This document shows, piece after piece, positions 20,091 through 27,173 of a stretch of DNA of 36,168 bases. Source of the DNA: JBEHWX01 sp048498995 (GTDB lineage Bacteria; Bacteroidota; Ignavibacteria; OLB7); the NCBI GenBank assembly GCA_048498995.1, contig JBEHWX010000060.1, positions 1 through 36,168 of the forward strand, written 5' to 3'. Both the position numbers and the translations under genes were made by a program. A model generated the notes under the pieces. It was not told the origin of the DNA. It did not search any database and saw nothing but the letters and a program-made list of their open reading frames with translations. Each line of letters opens with the position of its first letter. Positions within the stretch are counted from its first letter, which is position 1.

Positions 20091-21109
20091 TTCGGCACCT
20101 CCTCCGACATCAGTTCGCGCGGCACGGCGCCGAAATGCTCGGTCACCCAAGTATCCGAATAGACGGTATCGAGATAGCGCTCCCCCCGGTCGCAGAGCAG
20201 CAGTACGCAGTTCGATCCGGGAGGTATTTCTCCGGCGAACCGGCTCACGCCGGCGACGATCGCTCCGGAGGAGCCGCCGGCCAGGATCGCCTCGCGCTTC
20301 AGCAGACTCCTGCAACCGGCGATGCACTCGATATCGGAGACCTGCATCGAGCGGCCGGCCAGACCTTCGACGAAGAGCTCGGGACGCCTCGCCGAGCCAT
20401 GTCCGGGAATGAGACGTCGCCCCCCGGAGGCGCCGAAAATCGCGCTGCCGACGGCATCGACGGCCACGATGGTGGTTGCAAGACCGTTGGCGCGAACGAA
20501 TTCCGCGCACCCCCTCAGGGTGCCGCAGGTGCTGGTGGCGCAGAAGAGATAGTCCACTTTTCCACGCAATGCGAAGGTTATCTCCCGCATGGTGCGGTAG
20601 TGCGCGGCGGCATTGCTGAGGTTCGCGTACTGGTTCGGCCAGTAGCTGTCCTCGATGGATGTCAGCAGCGCCTGCACGCGCGCGATTCTCGCGGTCAGAA
20701 AATCGCCGGTTTCCCGATCGGGCTCCGTGATCTCGTCGATCTCGGCGCCATAGGCTCTCAGAATCGCGACGGTCTGACGATTTATTTTCGGGTCGACGAC
20801 GGCGATGAACCTGAGGTGGAAATAGGAGCATGCCTGCGCAAGTCCGATCGCCATATTGCCGGAGCTCGATTCGACGATGGTGGTTCCCTCGCGAATATTT
20901 CCACGCTGCATGCCGTCGCGAATAATCTCCAGCGCGGCCCGATCCTTCAGGCTGCCGCCGGGATTATGTCCCTCCATTTTCGCGTAGAGCGCGAACGGGA
21001 CATCGAACAATCGGCCCAGCCTGACCAGGGGCGTCGCGCCGATCGCGGCAAGAATTCCGTCGCACGGATCCATTCTGGTTATGCGATGTTTCACGGTTGT
21101 CGAAAACAT
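20087..21109 (-). CDS. sbnA: SbnA-like N-(2-amino-2-carboxyethyl)-glutamate synthase
   Basis: A 340-residue PLP enzyme of the cysteine synthase fold. The Schiff-base lysine is Lys55 in NPGGSLKDRAA, the substrate loop is ESSSGNMAIGLA, and the glycine-rich phosphate site is AGGSSGAIVAG. SbnA condenses O-phospho-L-serine with L-glutamate, and SbnB then releases Dap. The ATGA overlap with the following gene supports this assignment over an ordinary cysteine synthase. The ATG at 21109 has AGGA 8 nt upstream. An ATG at 21130 is also possible, and one at 21073 lacks a ribosome site. This is the first gene of the minus-strand cluster operon. Confidence 0.92.
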   Translation of the reverse strand: MFSTTVKHRITRMDPCDGILAAIGATPLVRLGRLFDVPFALYAKMEGHNPGGSLKDRAALEIIRDGMQRGNIREGTTIVESSSGNMAIGLAQACSYFHLRFIAVVDPKINRQTVAILRAYGAEIDEITEPDRETGDFLTARIARVQALLTSIEDSYWPNQYANLSNAAAHYRTMREITFALRGKVDYLFCATSTCGTLRGCAEFVRANGLATTIVAVDAVGSAIFGASGGRRLIPGHGSARRPELFVEGLAGRSMQVSDIECIAGCRSLLKREAILAGGSSGAIVAGVSRFAGEIPPGSNCVLLLCDRGERYLDTVYSDTWVTEHFGAVPRELMSEEVPK

Positions 21110-21770
21110 GATGGCGATCCTGGAGGCCATGGCACGGCCCTTCCCCGCTGGTCGTGTACCGCGTGGAGCCGCGTGGACCGACCGCGCGACGCGGCCGATG
21201 CCCGCTTTCGCTCAAGCGCGGCGCGGCCTCGGGATGACTCGGGCCACCGGGATGAGCGGCGGAATGAACGGCATGAGGAAGCCGTGCCCGCGTGCCTGGT
21301 CGCGTGACGTCGGCCCGCGCGGCATCGTCCGTCGCGATGGTGCTCGCGATGACGCGTGTGCCGTCAGTGAAGCAACGGCGAAGCCAGCACGCTACCTGCG
21401 CGGGATGCGGGCGCTCGGTGACGATATCGCGCACGGAACCGCTGGCGCACGCCACACTCCGCGCCGCGAACGGCTGGGAATGACGGTGTACCACTCTCCA
21501 GGCGGGGGCAGTACCATGAATGCCTCCGCAATGCGCGAATCGATCATGCGGAGAAATCCGCGCCGTTCGCGTTGTATCGATGGGAAGTATGAATGAAATG
21601 GCGACGTTTTCGGCGGGAGACTGGCGGCTTGGTGCGCCTGATCGCTCCCACGTGACGATTCACCAATAACTCGGAATCTATGATGCAGTGATGCGAGGCG
21701 ATTGGCACCGGTAATGCGTGCCGAAGAAACAACTGAGACGACGGATGATGGCGTTTATCTGTATATCGAA

Positions 21771-21784
21771 CCTCGAATTCGAGG
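21771..21784. promoter_or_regulatory. Perfect 14-bp palindrome, candidate operator
   Basis: The sequence cctcgaattcgagg reads identically on both strands. It lies just downstream of the candidate minus-strand promoter, covering roughly +3 to +16 of its transcript, which is a typical position for a repressor site. The regulator is unknown and none is encoded in the window. Confidence 0.45.
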
Positions 21785-21793
21785 ACCGGCGTA

Positions 21794-21822
21794 AACATAC
21801 ATCCGCGAACGGCCATGCGCAA
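21794..21822 (-). promoter_or_regulatory. Candidate sigma-70 promoter for the biosynthetic operon
   Basis: On the minus strand TTGCGC (21822-21817) is followed after exactly 17 nt by TATGTT (21799-21794), with T-rich tracts just upstream that could act as an UP element. It points toward sbnA, about 680 nt away. Both boxes are imperfect, so this is a proposal. Confidence 0.4.
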
Positions 21823-22289
21823 GAAAAAAGATCGCAAAAAACATTTCCGCCACCGACATGTCATGAATCGGACATTTTTCCGGCAGGACGCGATTGATTT
21901 CCGGAATTTTCGCGCATTTCCCCCGCCATGAACAATCCCGCCCTCCGCGAGGCGAGCATCGCGATCCCCGTGGCCATGCCCCGCTCCCCGGTCGCCGCTC
22001 CGGGCATGCGACGGCACCGGGGCAGTCATCGCCGCGATCTCCCGGCGGAACGATCCGGTGGTCGCCGTTCGACGTCCGCGGGGCGTCGGGCGGAAGGACC
22101 ATGTCACATCGGATCACCGCCGGGCGGCCGTCGGGTCACGATCGGCCCGCGACCGGCGGCGAGGAGATTTCAGGAGGGCGCGTCGACTCTTGCGCATGGC
22201 GCGAGACCTCCCGGACGGCTATGTTTGTGGTCCGGGCAGGCGCCAGCCGTCCGGAGCGCTCTCACTCATGTCCGGCCCGTACGATCACT

Positions 22290-24533
22290 ATGAGCAAGGT
22301 CACGTCCGGCGGCGGGTTCGCCGCGGTCTACTATACATTCCAGCAGTCGATGAAGGCCCATGGCGGCCCGCTCGAGTTCTGGCGGCGGATGAACTCCCGC
22401 AATTCCTGCAAAACCTGCGCGCTCGGCATGGGAGGGCAGATCGGCGGCATGCGCAATGAAGCCGGACACTGGCCGGAGTTCTGCAAGAAGTCGGTCCAGG
22501 CGATGGCGCACGACATGCAGCCGCCGATCGCCCGCGACTTCTTCGAGCGCCACCCGGTGGCGGAACTGGCCCGGATGACCCCGCGCCAGCTCGAGAATCT
22601 CGGCCGCCTCTCCTACCCGATCCGCCTCGCCGCCGGCGACACGCATTATCGTCCCGTCGACTGGGAGCAGGCGCTCGACGGCATCGCCGTGGCGCTTCGC
22701 GGCACCGATCCGGCGCGAAGCTTCTTCTACTCCTCCGGGCGGAGCAGCAACGAGGCCGCCTTTCTGCTGCAATGGCTCGCCCGCGTCTACGGCACCAACA
22801 ACGTCAATAACTGCTCCTACTACTGCCACCAGGCAAGCGGCGTCGGACTCGGACAGAGCGTCGGCACCGGCACGGCCACGGTCACGCTGGAGGATCTGGA
22901 TCACGCGGACTTCGCGCTGGTGATCGGCGCCAACCCCGCCAGCAACCATCCACGGCTGATCACGCAGCTCGTGGCGCTGCGCGAGCGCGGCGGCACGGTG
23001 GTGATCGTCAACCCGCTGCGCGAGACCGGACTCGACCGCTTCAACGTTCCCTCGCGTCCCGGATCGCTCCTGTTCGGCTCCACGGTCAACGACCTCTACG
23101 TGCAGCCACGCATCGGCGGCGACATCCCATTCCTGAAGGGGCTGCTCAAGGTGGTGATCGAGGAGGGGGCGCTCGACGCCGCGTTCATCGACCGTCACAC
23201 CGGCGGCTTCGACGCGGTGCGCCGGGAGCTCGAGCGGGAATCGCTGGATGAGCTGGCGCGCGCCTCCGGCGTGGATCGTGAGACGATCGTCACGGTGGGT
23301 CGGATGTACGCGCGCTCGGCCAACGCGATCTTCATGTGGGCGATGGGCATCACCCATCATGAGCATGGCGTGGACAACGTGCTGGCCATCACCAACCTCG
23401 CGCTGGCGCGCGGCATGGTCGGCCGGCCGCATGCCGGGCTGATGCCGATCCGCGGCCACAGCAACGTGCAGGGCATCGGCTCGGTCGGGTTCGCGCCGGA
23501 GCTGAAGGCCGGCTTCCTGGCGGCGATGGAGGATCTCTACGGACTCGAGGCGCCGGAGGGGGACGGGCTGGATTCGATCAACTCGGTCCACGCCGCGGTC
23601 CGCGGCCAGATCGACGCGGCGCTCTTCCTCGGCGGCAACTTCTACGCGGCCAATCCCGATCTCGGCTACGCCGCCCAGGGACTCTCCCGGATCGGAACCG
23701 CCGTGCATATCAACACCAAGCTCAACCAGGGACATGTCTGCGTCACGCCGGCGCGCTCCGACGGCGAGGTCTACATCCTCCCCACCCTCACGCGCGACGA
23801 GGAGATGCAGCCGACGACGCAGGAGAGCATGTTCAGCTTTGTCCGCCTGTCCGACGGCGGCATGATTCCTCCCGCGGGGGAGATGCGCTCGGAGGTCGCG
23901 ATCATCACCGCCATCGGCGCCCGGCTGCTCCCATCGGACGGACCGATCGATTTCACGAAGCTCAGGAACCACGACGAGATCCGCCGCGTGATGGCGCGCG
24001 TGGTCCCGGGCTACGCGGAGGTCGGCGAGATCGGCTCGACGCGCAAGGAATTCCATGTGGCCGGACGCGTCCGGCACGAGCCGGGATTTCCGCTGCCGGA
24101 GGGGCGCGCCCGGTTCTTCCCCGTGGCCACGCCGGTCGATGATCTTGCCGACGACGAGCTCCGGCTGATGACCATCCGCTCCGAGGGACAGTTCAATACC
24201 GTGGTCTACGAGGAGCACGACCGCTACCGGAATCAGCCCTCGCGCGATGTGATCCTGATGCATCCCGACGATATCGGCCGGCTCGGCCTGCGCGACGGCC
24301 AGCGGGTCGCGGTCGCCTCCGAGGCGGCCACGATGCGGGGCATACGCGTGGCCGCCTACGACATCGCTCGCGGCTGCGCGGCGATGTACTACCCGGAGGC
24401 CAACGCCCTGGTGACCACGAGCGTCGATCCGAAAAGCGGCACGCCGGCGTACAAGAACGTGCGCGTGAGGATCGCCGCCGAGAGCGGCGAGACGGCGTCG
24501 CGAACTGCTTCCGTCGGAGCGGGGACGCGATGA
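22290..24533 (+). CDS. YdeP/FdhF-type molybdopterin oxidoreductase
   Basis: A 747-residue protein of the molybdopterin oxidoreductase superfamily, close to E. coli YdeP in length and wording. The N-terminus has an SGGGFAAV motif and Cys40-x2-Cys43 with Cys65, probably for an iron-sulfur cluster. CSYYCHQASGVGL puts Cys179-His180 where formate dehydrogenase H has Sec-His, so Cys should bind molybdenum. GANPASNHPR, IRGHSNVQG and a C-terminal molydopterin dinucleotide-binding domain (from about 625) follow. No Tat signal is seen, so a cytoplasmic location is likely. The substrate of this group is not established; formate is possible. The start is the ATG at 22290, where family similarity begins; its ribosome site is weak, and the frame runs on upstream to 21894. 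Confidence 0.9.
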   Translation: MSKVTSGGGFAAVYYTFQQSMKAHGGPLEFWRRMNSRNSCKTCALGMGGQIGGMRNEAGHWPEFCKKSVQAMAHDMQPPIARDFFERHPVAELARMTPRQLENLGRLSYPIRLAAGDTHYRPVDWEQALDGIAVALRGTDPARSFFYSSGRSSNEAAFLLQWLARVYGTNNVNNCSYYCHQASGVGLGQSVGTGTATVTLEDLDHADFALVIGANPASNHPRLITQLVALRERGGTVVIVNPLRETGLDRFNVPSRPGSLLFGSTVNDLYVQPRIGGDIPFLKGLLKVVIEEGALDAAFIDRHTGGFDAVRRELERESLDELARASGVDRETIVTVGRMYARSANAIFMWAMGITHHEHGVDNVLAITNLALARGMVGRPHAGLMPIRGHSNVQGIGSVGFAPELKAGFLAAMEDLYGLEAPEGDGLDSINSVHAAVRGQIDAALFLGGNFYAANPDLGYAAQGLSRIGTAVHINTKLNQGHVCVTPARSDGEVYILPTLTRDEEMQPTTQESMFSFVRLSDGGMIPPAGEMRSEVAIITAIGARLLPSDGPIDFTKLRNHDEIRRVMARVVPGYAEVGEIGSTRKEFHVAGRVRHEPGFPLPEGRARFFPVATPVDDLADDELRLMTIRSEGQFNTVVYEEHDRYRNQPSRDVILMHPDDIGRLGLRDGQRVAVASEAATMRGIRVAAYDIARGCAAMYYPEANALVTTSVDPKSGTPAYKNVRVRIAAESGETASRTASVGAGTR

Positions 24534-25168
24534 GCCGCGAGAGGCATACGGCAACGCGCGCCAGCCGGTGGCCGGCGCGTCTGCTGTTGTCGATCCCTCT
24601 CCTCCTGATCGTGACGCTGGGAACCTATCACTGGTGGTATCTGCTGAGAGGCTCCGAGCCGCTCGAGGCGGATGTCCGGGAAGAGCTGCGCCGGCTCGGC
24701 GCCGGATGCGTCGCCTCACGGGACGTTCCGGTGGCGGCGGTGATACTGTATGGCGGGAAGATTATCGGCCGTGGCCGAAACACGGTTCTGCGCGATGCGA
24801 ACGCGGCGGGGCACGCCGAGATCAACGCCATCACCGATGCCATCCGACGCTTCGGGAAGGAAGGCTTCATGCGCCTGAATCGGGACTCGCTGGAGCTGAT
24901 CTCCACGCTCGAGCCCTGTCCGATGTGCGCCGGCGCGATCGCCGAGTACCGGATCCGGAGCGTCTCCTTCCTGAAATCCGCTCCGGTCGACTTCGAGCTC
25001 TCGATGGACTATCAGCTGGCCCGCTATCATTTCCGGGCGCGACGGCGGGGAGACGCCTCCCTGCAGGACTCGCTGCTCCAGCAGTTGCGGATCGCCAATC
25101 GGTCGGATCGCGATCGGGCATCGTCCGCGCCTCCCGCCGTCGGAGCCGATTCCGCGCCGCGGCATTGA
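24530..25168 (+). CDS. Membrane-anchored cytidine/deoxycytidylate-type deaminase
   Basis: A 212-residue protein. A basic N-terminus and one hydrophobic segment (about 17-38, ARLLLSIPLLLIVTLG) predict a membrane anchor. The rest is a zinc nucleoside deaminase domain with His95-Ala-Glu97 and Pro129-Cys130-x2-Cys133 (EPCPMCAGA), the TadA/CMP-deaminase type signature. The Arg/Asp/Ser-rich tail is probably disordered. The start codon overlaps the stop of the molybdopterin oxidoreductase (ATGA), so the two are co-translated. An anchored deaminase domain is odd because these enzymes are normally soluble. If the domain faces outward it cannot be acting on tRNA or intracellular nucleotides; charge distribution (Arg before the helix) does suggest N-in, C-out. 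The substrate is unknown. Confidence 0.87.
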   Translation: MSRERHTATRASRWPARLLLSIPLLLIVTLGTYHWWYLLRGSEPLEADVREELRRLGAGCVASRDVPVAAVILYGGKIIGRGRNTVLRDANAAGHAEINAITDAIRRFGKEGFMRLNRDSLELISTLEPCPMCAGAIAEYRIRSVSFLKSAPVDFELSMDYQLARYHFRARRRGDASLQDSLLQQLRIANRSDRDRASSAPPAVGADSAPRH

Positions 25169-25307
25169 GCGATGCGCCTCCGCCCCGATGACGCGTGACG
25201 GCGATCCTCCGGACAACGTGGCCGTACCGCTCCATCCGCCGTTGCGCGGCGGGGATCGCCGAATGCTTATCAACTCAACAGGTCCAATTCCAGTAGCCTC
25301 TATACCG

Positions 25308-26069
25308 ATGACAACGACCCTGAGATCCTCCCTCCTCGCGGGCATGACGCTCTGCGCCCTGCTCCTTGCCGGCTGCGCGGGATCGACCACGAGCACAAGC
25401 CCCAGGAAAGCCGAGAAGGAGGAGATTCTGAGGCCCCGGGCCGACGGCGCGCGGTTTCTCGCGCTCGGCGATTCCTACACGATCGGCGAGGGAGTGGAGG
25501 AGGATGTGCGCTGGCCCTCGCAGCTGGCCGACTCGCTCCGCCGCCGCAACTTCCCGATGGCCGAGCCGGAGATCGTCGCACGCACCGGCTGGACCACCGC
25601 CGATCTGCTGGCCGAGCTCAACCGGAATCCACCGAGCGGCCCCTTCACGCTGGTGACCCTCCAGATCGGCGTGAACGATCAGTTCCAGGGACGCCCCATC
25701 GAGGAGTTCCGCCGCGATTTCAAGGCGCTCCTCGACCGGGCCATCGATCTTGCCGGCGGCAAGCGGATGCACGTGGTGGTGGTCTCCATTCCCGACTGGA
25801 GCGTGACGCCGTTCGCCGAGGGGAAGGATCGGAAGAAGATCGCCGCCGAGATCGATCAGTTCAACGAGGCGATGCACCAGTCGATGATGGGCTCCGGAAC
25901 GATGTTCGTCGACGTCACCTCGATCTCCCGCGAGGGAGCCGGCGACACCACGATGGTCACGACCGACAAGCTCCATCCCTCCGGCCCGATGTATACGCGC
26001 TGGGTCGGCGCCATCCTCTCGCCGGCGCTCGGCGCCATCATCCCCGAGCGACCGCGCAAGCACAAGTAA
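25308..26069 (+). CDS. SGNH/GDSL hydrolase lipoprotein
   Basis: A 253-residue protein. The ATG at 25308 gives a classic lipoprotein signal, MTTTLRSSLLAGMTLCALLL then Ala-Gly-Cys23. The mature protein has the SGNH blocks: GDSYTIGEG with nucleophile Ser56, GVND (Asn123) and DKLHPSG with Asp220 and His223. It is therefore an envelope-attached esterase or lipase-type hydrolase. The substrate is not predictable; lipids or acetylated glycans are common for the family. A longer frame begins at 25188 but would bury the signal peptide. The gene stands alone between spacers of about 140 and 110 nt. Confidence 0.92.
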   Translation: MTTTLRSSLLAGMTLCALLLAGCAGSTTSTSPRKAEKEEILRPRADGARFLALGDSYTIGEGVEEDVRWPSQLADSLRRRNFPMAEPEIVARTGWTTADLLAELNRNPPSGPFTLVTLQIGVNDQFQGRPIEEFRRDFKALLDRAIDLAGGKRMHVVVVSIPDWSVTPFAEGKDRKKIAAEIDQFNEAMHQSMMGSGTMFVDVTSISREGAGDTTMVTTDKLHPSGPMYTRWVGAILSPALGAIIPERPRKHK

Positions 26070-26071
26070 GC

Positions 26072-26087
26072 CTCCGTTGCAACGGAG
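26072..26087. terminator. Short palindrome after the lipoprotein gene
   Basis: The 16-bp perfect palindrome ctccgttgcaacggag begins 3 nt after the stop codon. It can form a 5-6 bp stem but lacks a T-run, so it is at best a weak terminator. Confidence 0.3.
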
Positions 26088-26177
26088 ATTCGGCATGGAG
26101 CTTGTCCGGCATTCGACGATTCACGCGGGAGAACCGCTCCCGCCCCGCCCATTCACGAAGAGCCCGGAGAAGCATTC

Positions 26178-26954
26178 ATGAGATTCCGTAGCCCCCTGTT
26201 CCTCCTTCTCGCGATCGTCGCGCTCACCTCCACGCTCGCCGCGCAGCAGGCGGTGGAGTCGAGGACGCGCGGCGGACGCCTGCAGATCACCTGGCTCGGC
26301 CACGCGACGTTCGAGGTGGTCTCCCCCGGAGGAACGCGGATCCTGATCGATCCCTTTCTGAAGAACAATCCCTCCACGCCGGCCGCCTTCAAGGATCTGG
26401 CCCGCTACCGTCCGAACGCGATCCTGGTGACGCACTCGCACCCGGATCACGCCTCCGACGCGGTGGAGATCGCCCGGTCGAGCGGCGCCCCGGTGATCGG
26501 CACCGCCGAGTGGGTCGCCTCCCTCGGACTCCCCCAGCCCCAGGCGATGGGGGGAAGCGTCGGCGGCACCTTCACCATCGGCGACGTGACGATCCACCTG
26601 GTCCCGGCCGTCCACTCCAGCGAGCCGAGCGGACGTCCCCTCGGGTTCGTCCTCAGCTTCACCGACGGCCAGACGATCTACCATACCGGCGATACCTGGC
26701 TCACGGCCGACATGTCGCTGATTCAGGAGCTCTACAAGCCGAGCATCCTCCTTCTCTGCGTCGGCGGCGGCCCCTACACGCAGGATCCGACCGCGGCCGC
26801 GCTCGAGGTGAAAAAGTACTTCAAGCCGACCACGATCATCCCGATGCACTACGGCACCATGCCGGGGCTGGCCACCGAGGCCGATGTCCGCGCCGCGTTC
26901 AAGAACGACAAGCGACTCCGCGTGATGCGCCCGGGAGAGACCGCGACCTTCTGA
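26178..26954 (+). CDS. Exported UPF0173-type metallo-beta-lactamase-fold hydrolase
   Basis: A 258-residue protein. The metal site of the UPF0173 group is complete: THSHPDH (His86, His88, Asp90, His91), His146, Asp172 in HTGDT and His224 in MHYGT. UPF0173 proteins are usually cytoplasmic and about 225-230 residues long. This one has an added N-terminal signal peptide (MRFRSPLFLLLAIVALTSTL, likely cut near Ala21-Ala22), so it should act in the periplasm. The ATG at 26178 has GGAG 8 nt upstream. The substrate is unknown. The gene is followed by 18-bp repeats and a strong hairpin. Confidence 0.92.
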   Translation: MRFRSPLFLLLAIVALTSTLAAQQAVESRTRGGRLQITWLGHATFEVVSPGGTRILIDPFLKNNPSTPAAFKDLARYRPNAILVTHSHPDHASDAVEIARSSGAPVIGTAEWVASLGLPQPQAMGGSVGGTFTIGDVTIHLVPAVHSSEPSGRPLGFVLSFTDGQTIYHTGDTWLTADMSLIQELYKPSILLLCVGGGPYTQDPTAAALEVKKYFKPTTIIPMHYGTMPGLATEADVRAAFKNDKRLRVMRPGETATF

Positions 26955-26958
26955 GCGA

Positions 26959-27030
26959 TCGCGACGCTCCGCCTGAGCGTCACACTCCGCCTGAGCGCGA
27001 CACTCCGCGCCAGCGCGATGTTTCGAGAGA
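26959..27030 (+). repeat. Degenerate 18-bp tandem repeat behind the UPF0173 gene
   Basis: Four consecutive 18-bp units (26959, 26977, 26995, 27013) share a core like cgcgacactccgcctga. The last 18 bases of the upstream gene, including its TGA, look like a further diverged unit. The array may have grown from the 3' end of the gene. Confidence 0.65.
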
Positions 27031-27053
27031 CCGCGACGCCGATCGTCGCGCTC

Positions 27054-27092
27054 GGACGGGCCCGATGCCGATTCCGCGCATCGGGCCCGTCC
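27054..27092. terminator. Strong 14-bp hairpin, likely terminator of the UPF0173 gene
   Basis: Arms 27054-27067 and 27079-27092 are perfectly complementary over 14 bp, with the core cgggcccgatg and catcgggcccg and an 11-nt loop. A second small hairpin (cccgcttcggg) overlaps the 3' arm. There is no long T-run. The structure is symmetrical, so direction is not decided by sequence, but the only gene end nearby is the upstream plus-strand gene. Confidence 0.6.
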
Positions 27093-27173
27093 CGCTTCGG
27101 GACGGAAGGTCGTATCTTCCCGTCCGACGTGCTCCAGCCGGAGCGGAGCCCCGCACAGGACCTTCTTCTTCCC

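Larger units (their letters stand above)
21110..22289. other. Divergent intergenic region between the cluster and the right-hand genes
   Basis: About 1.18 kb without a convincing gene. The part from roughly 21590 to 21910 is clearly richer in A and T than its surroundings, with A-tracts near 21820-21845, as expected of a promoter region. Open frames on both strands here (for example minus 21544-22107) have compositions typical of chance frames. A section near 21200-21420 carries short repeated words such as gtcatcccg and gtcatcgcg, of the sort found in dispersed intergenic repeats. No tRNA or riboswitch fold was recognised. Confidence 0.6.

Noticed and set aside
20087..21109. Plain cysteine synthase
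   Set aside because: The ATGA overlap with an SbnB-like gene and the placement in an NRPS cluster fit SbnA better.
21544..22107. 187-codon minus-strand frame in the divergent spacer
   Set aside because: It spans the AT-rich promoter-like section, has a chance-like composition and no good ribosome site.
22266..24719. 817-codon minus-strand frame opposite the molybdopterin oxidoreductase
   Set aside because: The plus strand encodes a full YdeP-type protein with conserved motifs; the antisense translation has none.
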